NCBI GenBank assembly: GCA_035697545.1
Contig: DASSCT010000174.1
Span: 1 to 18,953, forward strand
Reading direction: 5' to 3'
DNA: 18,953 bases
Origin: JACDAN01 sp035697545
GTDB lineage: Bacteria; Actinomycetota; Thermoleophilia; Gaiellales; Gaiellaceae
How positions within the stretch are numbered: position 1 is the stretch's first letter; each line of letters opens with the position of its first letter. Below, in pieces: positions 1 through 5,887 of this stretch. The position numbers and the translations under genes were made by a program. The notes below the pieces were generated by a model, which did no database searches, was not told the origin of the DNA, and saw only the letters and a program-made list of their open reading frames with translations.

Positions 1-62
1 CGGCCTTGTGGGTCCGGGCGCCGCATCCAACCATGGTGCTCGATGCGAAGAAGAAGGAGCGA

Positions 63-1700
63 ATGAAGATCCGAGCGGGCTATCTCGCCGCAGTGCTGGT
101 CACGGCGCTCGCCGTTGTGCCGACCGCCTCTGCGCACGCCACCCTGCTCTCGTCCACGCCCGCGAACGACGCGGTGGTCGACAGAGCGCCGGGAACGATC
201 GTCCTGCGCTTCAGCGAACCCGTCGAGAGTGCCTTCGGGTCGATCCGGGTGTACAACTCGCAGGCGGAGCGGGTCGACAGCGGCCGCGTTTCGCGACCCG
301 ACGACAAGACGGTGCAGGGCCGGATCGGACGCCGCCTTGGCGACGGGACGTACACAGTGACCTGGAGGGTCGTCTCGACCGACTCGCATCCGGTCTCGGG
401 CGCCTTCGTCTTCCACGTCGGCGCTCCCGGAGCGAACTCTGGCGGAGTAGCAGATCAGGTGCTCGGGGCTGGAACACCCCGAAGCGTCGACGTCTTCTTC
501 GCCATCGTCCGCTTCTTCGACTTCGCTTTGGTCATTCTCATCGCCGGCGGCGCCGTTGCGCTTGCCTACCCGCTCCGGTCGGCCGCGCCAGAGCTCAGGC
601 GGAGACTCCTCTTCGTCTTAGCCGTCTGGGCCGGGTTGTTGGTCCTGGTCGCCCTCGCCGGAATCGTGCTGGAGGGAGCGAAAGGCGGGGGCTTCGGGCT
701 CGGAGACGCGCTTCACTGGGAGAGCGTGAGCGCCGTGCTCGAGACCCGCTTCGGCAAGGTCTGGCTGATACAAGCGCTCATAGCAGCAGCCGTGGCGTTG
801 CTTGCGCTGGCCGCGACGAACGTATGGGTGCTCACCGCGGTGGCTCTGGCTCTCGTCCCGACGCCGTCGCTGTCCGGGCACGCGAATGTCCGAGGGGGGC
901 TCACGCTGCTCGCCGACATCGGCCACGTGGCCGCGGCCGCCGTCTGGACCGGAGGGCTCGCGTTCGTCGTCATCGCACTCCTCGCCGCCGGCTCCGACCG
1001 CTGGCCGCTCGCTTCGCGGGCAGTGCCGCTGTTTTCCCGGCTCGCGGTCTTGTCCGTCGCCGTCCTGCTCCTCGCCGGCACGTTCAACGCATACGAGGAG
1101 GTCGGCAGCTGGCACGGGCTCTGGGACACGACCTATGGGCTCCTGCTGCTGGCCAAGATCGCGCTCGTCCTCCCGGTGCTCGCGCTCGGCGCGTACAACA
1201 ACCGGGTCGCCGTTCCCCAGTTGCGAAACGCCGTCGCGTCGGTCGCCGAACGGCGTCGCTTCCTGCAGATGGCCGGCGCCGAGCTCGCAATCGTCGTGGC
1301 GATCGTCGGAGTCACCTCGGTGCTCGTGGCGCAACCGCCCGCCCGAGCGAGCATCGCACTTCTGCGCGGGCCGTACTCGACCACGGTTGCGCTGGGGCCG
1401 CTCGAGGCGAACGTCCTCGCGGATCCGGCGAAGACGGGGCTGAACATCATCGACGTCCACTTGACCGATCGCTCTGGGCGGCCGGCGGACGTGGCCGAGC
1501 TCGAGCTTTCGGCGTCGCTGCCGAGCGAGAAGCTCGGGCCGCTTCGGTTCCCCGCCCACCCGCTTGCGCCTGGTCATTACGCCGTTCACGGAGCGCAGCT
1601 CGCGCTCGCCGGCGACTGGCAGCTCCGCATCGAGGCGCGTCGCGGCGAGTTCGAGGCGCTGACCACGACTGTTTCCATCCCGATCAGAAAGGGCCCGTGA
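63..1700 (+). CDS. Copper resistance protein, CopC-CopD fusion (YcnJ-like)
   Basis: Predicted 545-aa membrane protein joining a periplasmic-type CopC copper-binding domain to a CopD membrane domain, likely handling copper outside the membrane or importing it. A signal peptide (about residues 1-24, ending TASA) would leave His25 as the mature N-terminus. With Asp107 and His109 (STDSHPVSG) this gives ligands H1, D83 and H85, the spacing known for CopC Cu(II) sites. Several membrane helices follow (about 150-440), with conserved His in SGHANVRGG and DIGHVAAAAVWTGG. The C-terminal 110 residues form an extracellular beta domain resembling the YtkA-like tail of such fusions. I chose ATG 63 because it gives a clean signal peptide and AAGGAG lies at 54-59; TTG 6 and ATG 33 are in-frame alternatives that would add a charged leader. 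The stop overlaps the next start by one base (TGATG), so the two genes are probably coupled. Confidence 0.93.
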   Translation: MKIRAGYLAAVLVTALAVVPTASAHATLLSSTPANDAVVDRAPGTIVLRFSEPVESAFGSIRVYNSQAERVDSGRVSRPDDKTVQGRIGRRLGDGTYTVTWRVVSTDSHPVSGAFVFHVGAPGANSGGVADQVLGAGTPRSVDVFFAIVRFFDFALVILIAGGAVALAYPLRSAAPELRRRLLFVLAVWAGLLVLVALAGIVLEGAKGGGFGLGDALHWESVSAVLETRFGKVWLIQALIAAAVALLALAATNVWVLTAVALALVPTPSLSGHANVRGGLTLLADIGHVAAAAVWTGGLAFVVIALLAAGSDRWPLASRAVPLFSRLAVLSVAVLLLAGTFNAYEEVGSWHGLWDTTYGLLLLAKIALVLPVLALGAYNNRVAVPQLRNAVASVAERRRFLQMAGAELAIVVAIVGVTSVLVAQPPARASIALLRGPYSTTVALGPLEANVLADPAKTGLNIIDVHLTDRSGRPADVAELELSASLPSEKLGPLRFPAHPLAPGHYAVHGAQLALAGDWQLRIEARRGEFEALTTTVSIPIRKGP

Positions 1701-2269
1701 TGCTCCGACGCACCCTCGTTCCGCTTCTCACCGCCTCGCTTATCCTCGCGCCGGCAGCGGCAGCCCACGTCACGATCAACCCCAACGCAGTCCAGGCCGA
1801 CAGCTTCGCCCGCTTCGACCTTCGCGTTCCCAACGAACGGGAGAACGCCTCGACGACGAAAGTCGCCGTCAAGCTGCCGAAGGGGCTCGTCGAGGTCAGT
1901 TTCCAGCCAAAGCCGGGCTGGAAGCGTTCTGTCGCGACGGGGACGGTGACCTGGCAGGGCGGAAGGATCGCGCCCGGCGAGTTCGACGAGTTCGGCCTGA
2001 GCGCGAAAGCTCCCAACGAGCCCGGCGCGGGGCTGACATTCCCGACCGTGCAGACGTACTCGAACGGCGAGGTCGTGCACTGGATTGGCGCGCCGGACGC
2101 CGACGAGCCGGCGCCGCAGGTCACCCTCGAGGCGGCAGCGCCGACCACCACCAGTTCTGGGAGCGACAACGGACGCGCCAACCTCGCGCTCGGCGTCGGC
2201 ATCGCCGGCCTTGCCGCCGGGCTCTTGGCCCTTGGACTGACCTACTTCAGACGGCCTTCACGGCCTTGA
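1700..2269 (+). CDS. YcnI-like copper-binding protein (DUF1775)
   Basis: Predicted 189-aa exported, C-terminally anchored protein. The signal peptide (residues 1-22, ending AAAA) would expose His23 (HVTINP), the N-terminal histidine used by YcnI proteins to bind Cu(II). The DUF1775 beta-sandwich follows (about 23-140), with family features such as WQGGRIAPGE and a Trp/Gly-rich strand (PKPGWKRS). After a Thr/Ser-rich linker a single membrane helix lies at about 160-185, closed by RRPSRP. YcnI proteins are known copper binders, often encoded beside CopC/CopD proteins; a chaperone role is inferred. The start overlaps the copCD stop (TGATG). The 3' end overlaps the convergent arsM gene by 23 bases. 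Confidence 0.92.
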   Translation: MLRRTLVPLLTASLILAPAAAAHVTINPNAVQADSFARFDLRVPNERENASTTKVAVKLPKGLVEVSFQPKPGWKRSVATGTVTWQGGRIAPGEFDEFGLSAKAPNEPGAGLTFPTVQTYSNGEVVHWIGAPDADEPAPQVTLEAAAPTTTSSGSDNGRANLALGVGIAGLAAGLLALGLTYFRRPSRP

Positions 2270-3005
2270 TGATCGCGCCGTGCATCCCGTCGGCCACCTC
2301 GTGCGTGAACTCAACCGAGATGTCGGCGAAACCGGCTGCCTCGAGACCCGCGATGTACTCGCTCCGCGACAGCGCGCCCGCGATGCAGCCGACATAGCTC
2401 CCGCGCGCGGCGCGCTCGTCGACGCTTAGCCGATCCTCGGCAACGACGTCGCTGATTCCGAGCCGGCCGCCGGGCTTCACCACTCGCCCCATCTCGCCGA
2501 GGACGGAGGGCTTGTCCACGGACAGGTTGATCACGCAGTTCGAGATCACGACGTCGATCGAGTCCCCGGGAAGCGGGATCTGCTCGATCACGCCCTTCAG
2601 GAAGTGGACGTTCGTCACGCCCGCCTCCTGCGCGTTGCGTCGCGCCAGCGCGAGCATCTCGTCGGTCATGTCGAGGCCGTATGCGACGCCGGTCGGGCCC
2701 ACCCGTTTGGCCGACAGGATCACGTCGATGCCGCCGCCGGAGCCGAGATCCAGCACCACCTCGCCCTCGCGAAGCTCAGCCACCGCGGTCGGGTTCCCGC
2801 AGCCGAGCGAAGCCAGCAAGGCCGTCTCGGGGAGCTCGCCGCGTTGCTGAACGTCGTAGAGGGCTTCGCCGAACGCATCCTCCGTCCCGTCGCAGGCGAC
2901 ATTGCCGCAGCAGCCCCCGTCCTCGTTGCAGCCGCAGCCGCCGGTCGAGGCGGCATCCGCTGCCTGCGCGTAGCGGTCCCGTACTTGCTCGCGAAGCGTT
3001 TCCAT
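2247..3005 (-). CDS. arsM: Arsenite S-adenosylmethionine methyltransferase
   Basis: Predicted 252-aa cytoplasmic enzyme that methylates As(III) using S-adenosylmethionine. The Rossmann SAM-binding motif is VVLDLGSGGGIDV (residues 83-95). The three cysteines typical of ArsM are present: Cys69 (LGCGNP), Cys157 (ISNCVINLS) and Cys207 (YVGCIAGAL). Five further cysteines cluster near the N-terminus (24, 26, 32, 33, 38) in a Gly-rich stretch. The protein ends after the core, without the long C-terminal domain of the algal enzyme. ATG 3005 is preceded by GGAGG with a 7-base gap (3013-3017) and overlaps the arsR stop by one base. The open frame extends upstream to 3188, but that part is the arsR gene in another frame. 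It is expected to be arsenite-induced through ArsR. Confidence 0.94.
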   Translation of the reverse strand: METLREQVRDRYAQAADAASTGGCGCNEDGGCCGNVACDGTEDAFGEALYDVQQRGELPETALLASLGCGNPTAVAELREGEVVLDLGSGGGIDVILSAKRVGPTGVAYGLDMTDEMLALARRNAQEAGVTNVHFLKGVIEQIPLPGDSIDVVISNCVINLSVDKPSVLGEMGRVVKPGGRLGISDVVAEDRLSVDERAARGSYVGCIAGALSRSEYIAGLEAAGFADISVEFTHEVADGMHGAIIKAVKAV

Positions 3006-3343
3006 CACACGACCTCCGGAATTCGAACGAGTCCCTCGAGGCGAGAGACCGCCTCGGGATTGAGCGAGAAATACGCCCACTTGCCACGCTGCTCGCGCTC
3101 GAGCAACCCGGCGTCGGTGAGCTTCTTCAGATGGTGACTCACCGTCGCCTGCGTCAGGCCGAGGGCGGGGATGAACTCGCAGGCGCACACCGGCTCTTCG
3201 CTCCGAGCGAGCAGGCTCACGACCTTCACGCGGGCCGGATCGGCGAGGGCCTTGAACAGGGCCGCCGTGGCATCGGCCTGCTCGTCGTCGAGGCGTTCAA
3301 CACCGAGCGGAAGACAGCAGTCGATCACGTCTAGCGATTTCAT
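3005..3343 (-). CDS. arsR: ArsR-family arsenic-responsive repressor
   Basis: Predicted 112-aa winged-helix repressor. The recognition-helix region is QATVSHHLKKLTDAGLLEREQRGKWAYFSL (in two parts, residues 65-94). Candidate As(III) thiolates are an N-terminal pair, Cys9-Cys10, plus Cys53 and Cys55 (PVCACEF). This resembles actinobacterial ArsR proteins that combine an N-terminal Cys pair with a distal Cys, more than the single CVC motif of plasmid R773 ArsR. It is first in a two-gene operon with arsM, with stop and start overlapping as TGATG. No Shine-Dalgarno precedes ATG 3343. The candidate transcription start lies only 3-5 bases upstream, so the message may be essentially leaderless. A long dyad over the promoter implies autorepression. 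Confidence 0.92.
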   Translation of the reverse strand: MKSLDVIDCCLPLGVERLDDEQADATAALFKALADPARVKVVSLLARSEEPVCACEFIPALGLTQATVSHHLKKLTDAGLLEREQRGKWAYFSLNPEAVSRLEGLVRIPEVV

Positions 3344-3377
3344 ATCGACGTTTATCGTAACGATGTTCGTCGATATG
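3341..3377. promoter_or_regulatory. ArsR operator: 37-bp dyad over the arsR promoter
   Basis: CATATCGACG (3341-3350) is the exact inverted copy of CGTCGATATG (3368-3377). Inside it ATCGT (3354-3358) mirrors ACGAT (3360-3364). Both pairs share one centre at A3359, so 15 of 18 base positions are symmetric. The dyad runs from the arsR start codon across its -10 and into its -35 box. That placement suits a repressor site for ArsR; binding itself is inferred. Confidence 0.75.
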
Positions 3378-3381
3378 TCAA
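3354..3381 (-). promoter_or_regulatory. Candidate arsRM promoter
   Basis: On the minus strand a perfect TTGACA (3376-3381) lies 16 bases before TACGAT (3354-3359). Transcription would begin near 3346-3348, 3-5 bases from the arsR ATG at 3343. The promoter lies almost wholly inside the dyad operator. Confidence 0.6.
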
Positions 3382-3388
3382 GCCGACC

Positions 3389-3394
3389 TATCCT
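3389..3394 (+). promoter_or_regulatory. Candidate -10 box for the sensor kinase gene (leaderless)
   Basis: TATCCT ends 6 bases before ATG 3401, the usual distance from -10 to +1, so the transcript may begin at the start codon. GGAGG (3396-3400) directly abuts the ATG with no spacing, which is poor for a Shine-Dalgarno. No convincing -35 is seen; the expected position (about 3366-3371) falls in the ArsR dyad. Confidence 0.45.
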
Positions 3395-3400
3395 CGGAGG

Positions 3401-4792
3401 ATGAACCGGTTCTCTCGCCGGCTCGCGCGAGTCACGCTCAGCGTCGCAGTCCTCGCACTCGTCACGGGCCTGATCTTCGCCTTGGACCCGTTGGCACCGG
3501 TCCTCAGCCTCGGCGTGCTCTACGTCTTCGCGGTGCTTCTGGTTGCGATCGTCGGCGGGCTCCCCTATGCGATCCCCGTGGCGGTCGCCAGCATGCTCGC
3601 GTTCAACTTCTTCTTCCTGCCGCCGCGCCACAGTTTCGAGCTCACGGAGTCGGAGAACTGGGTGGTTCTCGCCGTCTACCTCGTTACCGCAATCGTCGTG
3701 AGCGAGCTTGCGGCGCGATCCCGGCGACGCGCCGCAGAGGCCGAGCAGCGGGCGCGGGAAGCGGCTCTGCTCGCAGAGGTCTCGGCCGCACTCCTCGAAA
3801 GCGAGCACGTCCAGGACGAGCTGCGTGGAATCGGCATGCGCGTGGCACGCGTGCTCGGAGCCTCACGCGGATCGATCGAGCTCGGCTCACTGCGGCAGCC
3901 GGATCCCCGGGAATCGGTGTACGAGCTTCGCGCGGCCGACCGCTACGTCGGCCGCCTCTTCCTCCCGAAGGACGCCGTTCCTGATCCGGAGGTCAGTGGT
4001 CGAGTGCTCGGAGCGGTTGCGTCGCTGCTTGCCGTCGCCGTCGATCGAGAGCGGCTCGCGCGAAGGGCGCTCGAAACGGAAGCCCTCCGCCGAAGCGACG
4101 AGACGAAGACGACCATCCTGCGCGCAGTCAGCCACGATCTCCGTTCGCCGCTGACGGCGATCAGGGCGGCCACCGACGGGCTGACGACCACTTCCCTCGA
4201 CCTGGGCACAGACGACCGGGCCGCCCTGCTCGCGACGATCGACGCCGAAGCGAAGCGCCTCGAACGTCTCGTGGGAAACCTCCTCGACCTCTCCCGCCTC
4301 GAGGTCGGCGCCGCAGCGCCGCGCCTGGAGCTCTGGACGATCGACGATCTCGTTGGTCGCGCCCTCGCCGATCTCGGCGCGGCGGCCGAACGTGTTTCCG
4401 TGTCAATCGCAGACGACCTGCCGCCGATCCGCGTCGACGGAACTCAGATCGACCGCGTCCTCGTGAATCTGCTCGAGAACGCCCTGAAGTTCTCGTCGCC
4501 CACGGATCCCGTTGCGCTCTCCGCGGTGCGCGCCGACGGCGATGTTGTCGTGCGGGTGCTCGACGCCGGTCCAGGAGTGCGGGAGGAAGATCGCGAGCGC
4601 GTCTTCGAGCCCTTCGAGCGCGGGGCCGACGCCGGAGCCCGAACCGGTGCCGGGCTGGGGCTCGCAATCGCGCGCGGCTTCACCCACGCGAACCAGGGAC
4701 GGATCTGGGCCGAGCCGGGTGACTCAGGAGGCACATCGTTCGTCGTCGCTCTGCCCGCTGCTACGACAACGGGCACGAGGTCGCCCGCGTGA
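3401..4792 (+). CDS. KdpD-like sensor histidine kinase (short form)
   Basis: Predicted 463-aa membrane kinase. Residues 10-105 hold about four helices of the DUF4118 type found in KdpD (GVLYVFAVLLVAIVGGLPYA; FNFFFLPPRHSFEL). A basic coiled stretch and a weak GAF-like region (about 125-215) follow. Next are the HisKA domain with phospho-acceptor His245 (AVSHDLRSPLTAI) and the ATPase domain with N box NLLENALKF (Asn360), G1 DAGPG (388-392) and G2 GAGLGLAI (416-423). The N-terminal KdpD sensor domain and internal Usp domain of full-length KdpD (about 900 aa in E. coli) are absent. It overlaps the response regulator by 4 bases (GTGA). The signal is unknown; KdpD relatives respond to potassium limitation or ionic stress. 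The start codon is supported by the -10 box at 3389. Confidence 0.9.
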   Translation: MNRFSRRLARVTLSVAVLALVTGLIFALDPLAPVLSLGVLYVFAVLLVAIVGGLPYAIPVAVASMLAFNFFFLPPRHSFELTESENWVVLAVYLVTAIVVSELAARSRRRAAEAEQRAREAALLAEVSAALLESEHVQDELRGIGMRVARVLGASRGSIELGSLRQPDPRESVYELRAADRYVGRLFLPKDAVPDPEVSGRVLGAVASLLAVAVDRERLARRALETEALRRSDETKTTILRAVSHDLRSPLTAIRAATDGLTTTSLDLGTDDRAALLATIDAEAKRLERLVGNLLDLSRLEVGAAAPRLELWTIDDLVGRALADLGAAAERVSVSIADDLPPIRVDGTQIDRVLVNLLENALKFSSPTDPVALSAVRADGDVVVRVLDAGPGVREEDRERVFEPFERGADAGARTGAGLGLAIARGFTHANQGRIWAEPGDSGGTSFVVALPAATTTGTRSPA

Positions 4793-5484
4793 GCGGGCCG
4801 CGCATCCTCGTCGTCGACGACGAACCGCAGATCGTCCGCGCGCTGGAGACGACGCTTCGCGGCGCCGGCTACGACGTCGAAACCGCCGAGACCGGCCAGG
4901 CGGCGTTGGCTCGGGCCGCAGCGCGCGTTCCCGATGCCGTCATCCTCGACCTCGTGCTCCCGGACAAGAGCGGCCTCGAGGTCAGCCGGGAGCTGCGCAG
5001 CTGGACACAGGTTCCGATTCTCGTCCTCTCAGCCGTCGGCGAGGAGCGGGAGAAGGTCGCCGCACTCGACGCCGGTGCCGACGACTACGTGACGAAGCCA
5101 TTCGGGATCGACGAGCTGCTGGCGCGATTGCGGGCCGCGCTTCGCCGGACCGGGCAGCCAGGCGAGCCGGTGCTCTCGATCGGCGAGCTTCGGCTCGATC
5201 TCGAGAACCGGGCCTTGCATCGCGACGGGACGCGAATCCAGCTGACACCGCACGAGTTCGCGCTCCTCCGTCTCTTCGCCTTGAACGAAGGCAAGCTGCT
5301 CACGCACCGGATGATCCTGCGCGAGGTTTGGGGGCCCGCTTACCAGACCGAGTCCCATTACCTCCACGTGTACGTCTCTCAGCTCCGGCGCAAGATCGAG
5401 CGCGACCCGACCAGGCCGCGCTACCTCCTCACCGAGCCCGGAGCCGGCTACCGGCTGGTCGATCCAGGCCCACAGGCGTCTTGA
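4789..5484 (+). CDS. KdpE-like OmpR-family response regulator
   Basis: Predicted 231-aa regulator. The receiver domain (about 4-118) has acidic residues Asp10 and Asp11, phospho-acceptor Asp54 (ILDLVLP), Ser81 and Lys103 (VTKPF). The OmpR/PhoB winged helix (about 130-225) contains LTPHEFALLRLFALNEGKLL and SHYLHVYVSQLRRKIE, close to KdpE. It starts at GTG 4789 inside the kinase stop codon (GTGA), so the pair is co-translated. Its likely targets are potassium or osmotic genes, with the adjacent KimA-like transporter the obvious candidate; that link is inferred from position only. Confidence 0.92.
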   Translation: MSGPRILVVDDEPQIVRALETTLRGAGYDVETAETGQAALARAAARVPDAVILDLVLPDKSGLEVSRELRSWTQVPILVLSAVGEEREKVAALDAGADDYVTKPFGIDELLARLRAALRRTGQPGEPVLSIGELRLDLENRALHRDGTRIQLTPHEFALLRLFALNEGKLLTHRMILREVWGPAYQTESHYLHVYVSQLRRKIERDPTRPRYLLTEPGAGYRLVDPGPQAS

Positions 5485-5501
5485 GCATTCGCTGAGCCTC
5501 G

Positions 5502-5521
5502 CGGCCTCGATCCTGAGGCCG
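5502..5521 (+). terminator. Hairpin after the two-component operon
   Basis: CGGCCTC (5502-5508) pairs with GAGGCCG (5515-5521) around a 6-base loop, starting 17 bases after the regulator stop. There is no T-run, so a terminator role is only suggested. It separates the kinase/regulator pair from the next promoter-like box. Confidence 0.35.
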
Positions 5522-5539
5522 TGCTGAACCTCCCGGCTC

Positions 5540-5545
5540 TAGCGT
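5540..5545 (+). promoter_or_regulatory. Candidate -10 box for the 111-aa protein gene (leaderless)
   Basis: TAGCGT lies 6 bases before GTG 5552, the same layout as at 3389-3401. The intervening bases are again CGGAGG, abutting the start codon. No -35 is evident. Confidence 0.4.
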
Positions 5546-5551
5546 CGGAGG

Positions 5552-5887
5552 GTGACCACGTTCCCGCTGAGAGAGTTTCGCCGGGCGCGCTCGCGAAAGC
5601 GGCTCGCGCGTTCGGTGCGCAAGCTTGCGCGCGCCGAGTACGAGCACCGGCTCGGGGCGGGCGGAGTCGACAACGCGGCTCTGGAAGCGCGTACCGGCCT
5701 CTACGAAGCCCTCGCGGCGCAGCTCGAATCGCTCGACCGGCCGGCGACGGACCGCGGAACCGAGCGGCTCAGCCGTCTCGTCTCCGAGCGCCTCCCGTTC
5801 ATCGACTACGGGCCGTATTCGCGCGCCCGCGACGCCGAGCTCGAGTCGATCCTGGCCGAGCTCGCAGGCGAGGAAGAGCAGGAGTGA
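5552..5887 (+). CDS. Unrecognised 111-aa protein between KdpE-like and KimA-like genes
   Basis: I do not recognise this family. The predicted protein is soluble and highly charged. The N-terminal 30 residues are very basic (REFRRARSRKRLARSVRKLA). A helical, acidic C-terminal half follows, with EALAAQLESL, ERLPFIDYGPYSRARDAELE and a terminal AELAGEEEQE. It has no cysteine, signal peptide or membrane helix. It looks real because the downstream transporter begins at GTG within its TGA stop (GTGA overlap at 5884-5887), copying the coupling used elsewhere in this cluster, and because its start sits at leaderless distance from TAGCGT. A small accessory or regulatory partner of the transporter is possible but is inferred from position only. 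Confidence 0.75.
   Translation: MTTFPLREFRRARSRKRLARSVRKLARAEYEHRLGAGGVDNAALEARTGLYEALAAQLESLDRPATDRGTERLSRLVSERLPFIDYGPYSRARDAELESILAELAGEEEQE

Noticed and set aside
1..62. Possible end of an upstream gene or copper-responsive operator
   Set aside because: No coding frame with a recognisable end and no clear dyad; only the Shine-Dalgarno of copCD could be supported.
618..1589. Long open frame opposite copCD (323 codons, minus)
   Set aside because: Rich in Arg, Gly and Pro with no recognisable fold; it mirrors the high GC of the third codon positions of the copper gene.
3344..3808. N-terminal extension of ArsR
   Set aside because: It runs across the promoter/operator and the start of the divergent kinase gene; the natural ArsR start is ATG 3343.
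5521..5883. N-terminal extension of the KimA-like transporter
   Set aside because: The extra residues are Arg/Ala-rich and lie over the 111-aa gene; GTG 5884 with the GTGA overlap gives the normal KimA N-terminus.
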